A stretch of 64,000 nucleotides of DNA from assembly GCA_003991915.1 (NCBI GenBank), contig RQTK01000054.1, positions 254,690-318,689 on the forward strand, written 5' to 3'. Positions 61,201 through 64,000 of the stretch are shown one piece after another; position 1 is the stretch's first letter; each line of letters opens with the position of its first letter. Source of the DNA: Elysia chlorotica. Lineage: Eukaryota; Mollusca; Gastropoda; Plakobranchidae. The notes beneath the pieces are model-generated. The model had not been told where the DNA came from and ran no database searches. It worked only from the letters and a program-made list of their open reading frames with translations. The position numbers were made by a program, and so were the translations under genes.

Positions 61201-64000
61201 AAGAATCAGGAAAACCTGAATAGTACAGTAAATAGACTGATATGAAAATAGCACACAGTAATTTTTTATGGTTATGTCTACTGAAAAGGCTGGGAACATT
61301 TTAAACACTAGATAACTTGATGCCCCCCTCCCCCCGCACATACACAAAAACAAAACAAAAAACAAAAAAACTCCCATAAAAACAAAGGCATGGTTTATTA
61401 CTGTTTAAAACCATGGTTTAATTCTTTACAAAACTAATATTCTTATCAGAAAATGTAGGATAGTGTAAGTTTCCAAAGCTTGTGGCAACATAAAGCTACA
61501 TCAACACTGACACCTCTATCCTCTATGATGACCTTAAATGACAAGCATATAACTGAATCTTGTGATTATACTACATTTTCTGAGAGGAAGAATCAAGAAA
61601 ACCTGAAAGTTCAGTACATAGATTGATATGACAATAACACAGTAATTTTTTTATGTTTATGTCTACTGAAATGGCTAGGAAGAAACACAAGATAACTTGA
61701 TGCACATGCCACACACGTTTAAAAAAAAAAAGGAGGAAAAAAATGGAGAAAAAAACAACAAAGGCGTGTTTTTTTTTACTATTTAAAACCATGGTTTAAT
61801 TCTTTTCAAAACTAATATTCTCATCAGAAAACGCAACATAGTTTCCCTAACTTGCAGCAACATAAAGCATAAATCAACACTTAAAACTCTATCCTCTATG
61901 ATGACCTCAAATGACAAGCATATAACTGAATCTTGTGATTATACTACATTTTCTGAGAGGAAGAATCAAGAAAATCTGAAGAGTTCAGTAAATAGATTGA
62001 TATGAAAATAGCACACAGTAATTTTTTTATGTTTATATCTACTAAAATGTCTGGGAAGATTTGAAACACTAGATAACTTGATGCACCCCCTCACAACAAA
62101 ATAAAACAAACAAAACAGTAATTTTGATATTTCATAAAGTTACTTTGTCAGAAAAATTGATTTCAACTCTCATTTTAGGCTTTACTGATGTTTGCATTAG
62201 GTTTCTAAGCGTACGAAAACTCTCTCTTTTACATACTTTAAAATATTGTAACACATCGATAACCAGGAAAATACAATTTTACAAATTTTCTTTTTATCTT
62301 TTCAGAGGAAATAAAGAAAGAGTTTGAAGTTCCTGCAAGCACTGTTGACTACTTGCCATGTCTGCCACACGAAAGCATAGAAATCATCATCAAGTGTGTA
62401 AAATCGTTTGATAATAGCTTTTACTATTTAGTAGATGTTAAAGCAAAGCATAGACAAACTGTGTGTCTTGTATGAACGTCAAAAAGTCTTAAAGAAAGGA
62501 CATTATTTTGTTGAAGAACATGTCATTTAGCTGTACAAAATGTTTCTTTCAGTAAACAAATATAAAAGTAGCAGTTGGTAGCTGAACAATATGTTTTTTG
62601 CAGACCTTATTTTTGCCATTTTTTTAATTTGTACCTGTGTTGGTATTCACCCACCCCTTTGACTGTTCTAATCCAACTAAATATATCTTCCTTGGAACAT
62701 AATTAAATTAAGATAAATGAATTACAAAATCAATACCCAATCAAGAACAAGCCATACTTGCTAGCTACTAAAAATGTTTTCTACTGTATGTCACATGTTA
62801 AGGAATGGCTAATGTAACTTGTATGTTCCACCTATAACCAACCCTGCTCCCCTCCCCTCTCCTCCCAGCTGCCTGAGCGCCTTCCTGAGCATTCCCCTGA
62901 ACGCGGACACCCTCCAGGCAGCCATGAGACTGATCCTGCGCATGACCCGCCAGCACCAGTACGCAGTGCTCTTTGTGGAGCAGGGAGGCGCGCGCCAGCT
63001 GCTCAAGCTCACGCTGGATTCAAACTTCCAGGGCTTTTTAAACCTGGCCACCCTCATCTTCAGGCATATTCTGGAAGAGCCTGTAGCTCTAAGATACTGC
63101 ATGGAGAAGGTATGTGGATTTATATAGTATATTAGGTATGCAAAAATGAATAACAACATTGTTGATATCTCAAGAAAAACTATGCAATGAGTAAGGATTT
63201 TGCCTTAAGTTGTTCAGTTCTTACTTGGAATTTATCCAAGCATTCATACTGGCTGATGTTTCTTCATTTTAATCCTAATTTTTATCACATATGGCTATTT
63301 TTAAAAACATGTATCATATTTACTTTCCCATTGGTCAGGCATTCAGGTTTCCCCCCTGCTGTTACTGTATTTCTGTTACAAGCAAGTGTGAGGATACTTG
63401 GTGTTGATTCAAATGCAGATAAGAATAATGTCAAGCTTTTCTCACTCCCGCAGGTGATGAGGAATGTCTGTGCTGGCATCGGCTCTTGTCAGTCTGGTGT
63501 TAGTCAAGGTGGCATCGGAGCACAGGAGATGCATTACGTTCTGCGTGTCTTAGGTCCAGCTGCCTGCAGAGACCCAGAGCTCTTCACCCAAGTGGCGAGA
63601 GACACCTTACAGATTGCCCTGCCAGGATCTTCAGGTGATTAGTTTTTCTCTAACCAGCTTCATATGATGATGGAAATTGTGTTATAACAAAGTATGCCCC
63701 TAAAAGTAAAGAAACAGAGTAATGCAAAAATATTTTCACAATATCATTAGAAAACAGTATTGGGCTATTGTAACTGTTTGTTAAAGGCATCTCTTGTGTC
63801 TATTATTCGTTTTGCAACATTGAAAACTATTCATTTATATGTGTGAAGAATGGTCTTTCATTACATGAATTTAGCACATCACACACATTTTTGTCTTATA
63901 GATGAAGATGAAGCAAGGTACACAGGACCCAATGCTCCTCAAATATTGAAGTGCACACCAACTAAACAACTGGAGGCTCTGGTTAACCCATCAATCAAAA
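31129..64000 (+). CDS. HUWE1: HUWE1 HECT-type E3 ubiquitin ligase, N-terminal ~2,040 residues (partial)
   Basis: Giant E3 ligase that ubiquitinates many nuclear and cytosolic proteins, including p53, MCL1 and histones, in vertebrates. Coding exons (all GT-AG, phases consistent): 31129-31272, 32132-32251, 32431-32591, 33229-33307, 33708-33770, 34412-34495, 34885-35001, 35508-35607, 35832-35932, 36416-36477, 36909-36997, 37625-37705, 38035-38120, 38473-38574, 38783-39089, 39458-39559, 40245-40325, 40751-40857, 41103-41280, 41489-41580, 41952-42211, 42854-42902, 43345-43521, 43803-44048, 44584-45368, 45775-45897, 46393-46466, 47378-47538, 47893-48015, 48343-48507, 48751-48864, 49282-49386, 49752-49866, 50249-50373, 50639-50761, 51129-51259, 51687-51774 (also copied at 57251-57381 and 57772-57859), 58029-58144, 59190-59241, 59861-59975, 62306-62393, 62869-63109, 63454-63634, 63902-64000+. 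The product matches human HUWE1 from the first codon onward (MKVDR start), with the armadillo-like N-terminus, UBA, UIM and WWE in the expected order. BH3-like and HECT regions are outside the window. Exon numbers used below count the 5'-UTR exon as 1. Confidence 0.95.
32132..33307 (+). CDS. HUWE1: HUWE1 exons 3-5
   Basis: 32132-32251 ([18 protein letters not shown]), 32431-32591 (helices with [20 protein letters not shown] and VLNLLYVF) and 33229-33307 ([10 protein letters not shown]...LIHLAE). This is the start of the helical armadillo-like scaffold. A repeat of unknown type with unusually high GC lies in the intron at about 32760-32960. Confidence 0.93.
33708..35001 (+). CDS. HUWE1: HUWE1 exons 6-8
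   Basis: 33708-33770 ([21 protein letters not shown]), 34412-34495 ([16 protein letters not shown]) and 34885-35001 ([10 protein letters not shown]...DVPTEKQ), all phase 0. The [14 protein letters not shown] and [13 protein letters not shown] strings are hallmarks of the HUWE1 N-terminal DUF908 region. Confidence 0.93.
35110..35342 (+). mobile_element. tRNA-derived SINE, near full-length, shared family
   Basis: Most complete copy in the window: head GCAGTAAGCCTGGGAAGAACA, B-box-like GATGGTTCGTGCCT, then body strings CCCCCTACTGGTTGGGCCGG, TGTGATCGGATGAGGCATGA, TTGGCAGCACATAAGATTGT and ACAATATAGCCTTTGTAGTG, ending GGACATTAAAAACC. It lies in the HUWE1 intron before 35508, same strand as the gene. 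Confidence 0.8.
35508..38574 (+). CDS. HUWE1: HUWE1 exons 9-15
   Basis: 35508-35607, 35832-35932, 36416-36477, 36909-36997, 37625-37705, 38035-38120 and 38473-38574. They encode [105 protein letters not shown] and [20 protein letters not shown]. This spans the end of DUF908 into DUF913 by family knowledge. Confidence 0.93.
38783..39559 (+). CDS. HUWE1: HUWE1 exons 16-17, with Ser/Ala/acidic linker
   Basis: 38783-39089 begins [16 protein letters not shown] and then carries about 80 residues of Ser/Ala/Glu/Asp-rich linker, clearly longer than the equivalent human segment. 39458-39559 resumes the conserved part ([19 protein letters not shown]). The acceptor has a CAGCAG tandem (39452-39457), so a NAGNAG choice is possible there. 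Confidence 0.92.
39952..40079. repeat. 29-bp tandem repeat, about 4 copies
   Basis: Unit GTGTTGTTTTATGGATTTAA plus A(n)TT, with starts at 39981, 40010, 40039 and 40068 and a partial first copy. Intronic in HUWE1. Confidence 0.9.
40245..41580 (+). CDS. HUWE1: HUWE1 exons 18-21
   Basis: 40245-40325, 40751-40857, 41103-41280 and 41489-41580. They encode [78 protein letters not shown] and [20 protein letters not shown], among the most conserved stretches of the N-terminal scaffold. SINE 3'-end debris (minus strand) lies in the intron at about 40600-40665. Confidence 0.94.
41952..43521 (+). CDS. HUWE1: HUWE1 exons 22-24
   Basis: 41952-42211 ([20 protein letters not shown], then a disordered linker with a [11 protein letters not shown] acidic run, as in human), 42854-42902 ([10 protein letters not shown]) and 43345-43521 ([37 protein letters not shown]). 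The last is the conserved end of the DUF913 region. Confidence 0.93.
43803..45368 (+). CDS. HUWE1: HUWE1 exons 25-26
   Basis: 43803-44048 ([40 protein letters not shown]) and the 785-base exon 44584-45368 ([32 protein letters not shown], then ~110 residues of acidic/Gly/Ala/Ser linker, then [20 protein letters not shown]). The linker contains MDT-rich acidic clusters like the human METD stretch. This is the largest exon in the window and GC-rich compared with the introns. Confidence 0.93.
44205..44340 (-). mobile_element. LINE 3'-end fragment
   Basis: The minus strand encodes [20 protein letters not shown] followed by HRGTEAEIK, the QALxWxPQGKRxxGRPxxT tail of LINE proteins (compare the plus-strand relic at 10735-10965). 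Intronic in HUWE1, antisense. Confidence 0.65.
45455..45525 (-). mobile_element. SINE 3'-end fragment, shared family
   Basis: TTGGTTTAATGTCCAACGTC, then CACTATATGGGCTATATTGT and GACCCCAAGACAGAC: the reverse of the SINE body end seen at 9003 and 35110. The similar minus-strand scrap at 40600-40665 belongs to the same family. Confidence 0.65.
45775..48015 (+). CDS. HUWE1: HUWE1 exons 27-30
   Basis: 45775-45897 ([20 protein letters not shown]), 46393-46466 ([20 protein letters not shown]), 47378-47538 ([31 protein letters not shown]) and 47893-48015 ([33 protein letters not shown]). Phases are continuous through the block. Confidence 0.93.
48343..49386 (+). CDS. HUWE1: HUWE1 exons 31-33: UBA and UIM
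   Basis: 48343-48507 encodes a linker ending NQAHLQQ; 48751-48864 encodes the UBA domain ([20 protein letters not shown]...ATEYILSNP), which binds ubiquitin through its MGF loop; 49282-49386 encodes an acidic run then [15 protein letters not shown], the UIM with its conserved Ala-x-x-x-Ser core. UBA and UIM are adjacent, as in vertebrate HUWE1. Confidence 0.95.
49752..50761 (+). CDS. HUWE1: HUWE1 exons 34-36
   Basis: 49752-49866 (acidic, Lys/Glu-rich, ending DNFTQNIFP), 50249-50373 ([20 protein letters not shown]) and 50639-50761 ([15 protein letters not shown]...[13 protein letters not shown]). The [19 protein letters not shown] string is a firm HUWE1 match; the following part is more diverged. 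Confidence 0.9.
50922..51880 (+). repeat. Duplicated block, copy 1 (with HUWE1 exons 37-38)
   Basis: Near-identical to about 57071-57964, intron sequence included. It begins at ATCTACCAGTATCACATAAA and ends at TTCGTTAACTTATA, exactly where the TIR element at 51881 begins. Confidence 0.9.
51129..51774 (+). CDS. HUWE1: HUWE1 exons 37-38, first copy
   Basis: 51129-51259 ([20 protein letters not shown], then [17 protein letters not shown]) and 51687-51774 ([20 protein letters not shown], then [10 protein letters not shown]). Together 219 bases, phase 0 in and out. Splice sites are intact (ATGCAG/GTGAGA and TTCTCAG/GTAAGT). The protein corresponds to the segment just before the WWE domain. Confidence 0.9.
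53186..53285 (+). mobile_element. tRNA-like SINE head fragment
   Basis: GGGGCGAACTGGCTCAAGTG with CCAGAGCGTCTGGTTCTCAC resembles the tRNA-like head seen at 9003. Decayed and short. Confidence 0.4.
53338..53487. repeat. 51-bp tandem repeat, 3 copies
   Basis: Units start at 53338, 53389 and 53440 (ACATTCTTTATTCAACCATC...) and are almost identical. 51 is a multiple of three, so the open frame across it shows a 17-residue repeat, but nothing suggests translation. Confidence 0.95.
54011..54840. other. Unassigned sequence upstream of the orphan USP exon
   Basis: No recognised exon. A minus-strand open frame at 54164-54496 (109 residues, Lys-rich, with two LQKNG repeats) matches nothing I know. 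CTTCTCTTGGCCATCCT occurs twice near 54660-54720. It may be intron sequence brought in with the exon at 54848. Confidence 0.4.
54848..54935 (+). pseudogene. Orphan USP16/USP45-like deubiquitinase exon
   Basis: Acceptor TTCCTACAG, 88 bases, donor GTGAGA. The open frame with one leading base reads [20 protein letters not shown], then DSIRTEEIK. RFxxFQQQDSxELLxYLLD with RTEE is the peptidase-C19 segment of USP16/USP45, where the QQDSHE box lies between the Cys and His boxes. No Cys or His box was seen nearby. It lies between the two copies of HUWE1 exons 37-38. Entry phase (two bases required) does not fit the preceding HUWE1 exon (phase 0), so it is not part of the HUWE1 frame. Listed as a gene fragment. 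Confidence 0.8.
55426..55721 (+). repeat. Flank of minisatellite, left copy
   Basis: About 296 bases beginning AGGTGGTCGCTTGAACAGGT, repeated almost exactly at 56727-57025 (offset 1,301 bases; a 4-base insertion in the right copy). With the 37-mer array it forms a composite tandem repeat. Confidence 0.95.
55722..56726 (+). repeat. 37-bp minisatellite, about 27 near-perfect copies
   Basis: Unit GCATTTCTTATAATTGAAAG plus ACTTGTATTTCTTGATT; successive GACTTG starts are exactly 37 bases apart. I saw no variation between units, which implies recent expansion or homogenisation. It lies between the two copies of HUWE1 exons 37-38. Confidence 0.97.
56727..57068 (+). repeat. Flank of minisatellite, right copy
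   Basis: Second copy of the 55426-55721 segment, followed by slightly more than one 37-mer unit (57026-57066) and then directly by duplicated HUWE1 intron sequence. Confidence 0.95.
57071..57964 (+). repeat. Duplicated block, copy 2 (with HUWE1 exons 37-38)
   Basis: Matches 50922-51880 with scattered substitutions and indels, in introns and exons. It runs without interruption into the HUWE1 intron before 58029, so copy 2 is the one contiguous with downstream exons; copy 1 is contiguous with upstream exons. Confidence 0.9.
57251..57859 (+). CDS. HUWE1: HUWE1 exons 37-38, second copy
   Basis: 57251-57381 and 57772-57859, the same lengths (131 and 88 bases) and splice signals as the first copy. 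The differences I noticed are synonymous (CGC-CTT/CGC-TTG, ACA/ACG, CTA/CTG), so both encode the same 73 residues. Either copy alone gives a normal HUWE1; both together give an in-frame repeat; mutually exclusive use is also possible. Confidence 0.85.
58029..59975 (+). CDS. HUWE1: HUWE1 exons 39-41: WWE domain
   Basis: 58029-58144 ([32 protein letters not shown]), 59190-59241 ([17 protein letters not shown]) and 59861-59975 ([15 protein letters not shown]). These make the WWE domain, with the W-x-W-FDD, GRW and VQFxTMVQ landmarks of human HUWE1. In other proteins the fold binds poly-ADP-ribose-type ligands. Confidence 0.95.
59396..59465 (-). mobile_element. tRNA-like SINE head fragment
   Basis: The minus strand reads GGGAGCTTGGCAGAGATAGG, then GTTAGAGCATTGGCTTCCAA, a decayed tRNA head like that at 9003. 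Intronic. Confidence 0.45.
59660..59815 (+). mobile_element. SINE body fragment, shared family
   Basis: ATATAATGTGATTGGCTGAG, then GTGTGGCAGCACATAAAAAT and GCAGTGGACTTTAAAG: the 3' half of the shared SINE, ending about 45 bases before the acceptor of exon 41 (59861). Confidence 0.6.
60180..62105. repeat. ~385-bp tandem repeat, about 4 copies plus a diverged one
   Basis: GACAAGCATATA recurs at 60236, 60764, 61153, 61540 and 61913. Each unit has TTCTGAGAGGAAGAATCA, then TTGATATGAAAATAGCACACA, TAACTTGATGCAC followed by a C/A-rich run, AAAACCATGGTTTAATTC-type sequence and a CTATCCTCTATGATGAC stretch. It fills most of the HUWE1 intron between 59975 and 62306. Units differ by indels in A/C homopolymers. 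Confidence 0.9.
62306..64000 (+). CDS. HUWE1: HUWE1 exons 42-45 (runs off window)
   Basis: 62306-62393, 62869-63109 ([60 protein letters not shown]), 63454-63634 ([20 protein letters not shown]) and 63902-64000 ([15 protein letters not shown]...). The [13 protein letters not shown] string is strongly conserved. Exon 43 is markedly GC-rich. Coding continues past 64000 toward the BH3-like and HECT parts. Confidence 0.93.

Overview
This is a eukaryotic, intron-rich, AT-rich window, most likely from a lophotrochozoan animal and probably a mollusc. The evidence is metazoan HUWE1 at animal-typical identity, short exons with GT-AG introns, many tRNA-derived SINE remnants that share one 'tRNA head plus conserved body' design, LINE fragments, long microsatellites and signs of high heterozygosity. 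No bacterial operons, CRISPR arrays or complete tRNA/rRNA genes were seen. The species assignment is inference. Exon boundaries were read by eye from splice sites, reading-frame phase and remembered family similarity; no alignment was run. 

Layout. (1) 1-6.8 kb: repeats only: a (TAG)n array forming the tail of a SINE, C-, T- and GA-rich tracts, a second tRNA-like head, a long AT-rich stretch, and a ~1.0-kb element with 12-bp inverted ends flanked by TA. (2) 6.8-20.3 kb, minus strand: an 11-or-more-exon gene for a coiled-coil, low-complexity protein that I assign to the CCDC14 centriolar-satellite family, because four blocks match in the same order including the C-terminus. Its largest exon has an apparent one-base frameshift near 16.39 kb. 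(3) 20.3-27 kb: intergenic or first-intron DNA with decayed LINE reverse-transcriptase pieces on both strands and SINEs. (4) 26.95-64 kb, plus strand: HUWE1, the giant HECT E3 ubiquitin ligase. It has a TSS-like AAGATGGCGGC motif and a 5'-UTR exon at ~27.0 kb, a start codon at 31129, and 44 coding exons running off the right edge. The window encodes about the first 2,040 residues (armadillo-like N-terminus, UBA, UIM, WWE); the BH3-like and catalytic HECT regions lie beyond it. 

The HUWE1 locus holds the most unusual structure. A ~1.9-kb block with intron 1 sequence and most of the first coding exon is present twice, head to tail, with two N bases at the junction, which suggests two haplotypes joined in assembly. 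Further in, a ~0.9-kb block with exons 37-38 is also present twice (51.1 and 57.3 kb), with only synonymous differences noticed. The copies are separated by ~5.2 kb holding a TIR-bounded element, an isolated splice-competent exon from a USP16/USP45-type deubiquitinase, and a near-perfect 37-bp minisatellite of about 27 units nested between two copies of a ~300-bp flank. If both exon pairs were spliced the reading frame would stay open and 73 residues would be repeated. A separate ~385-bp tandem repeat fills the intron before exon 42. 

I did not find evidence for a new multi-gene system. The main leads are the exon duplication with an intruding deubiquitinase exon, the haplotype-like duplication at the start codon, and the possible frameshift in the CCDC14-like gene.
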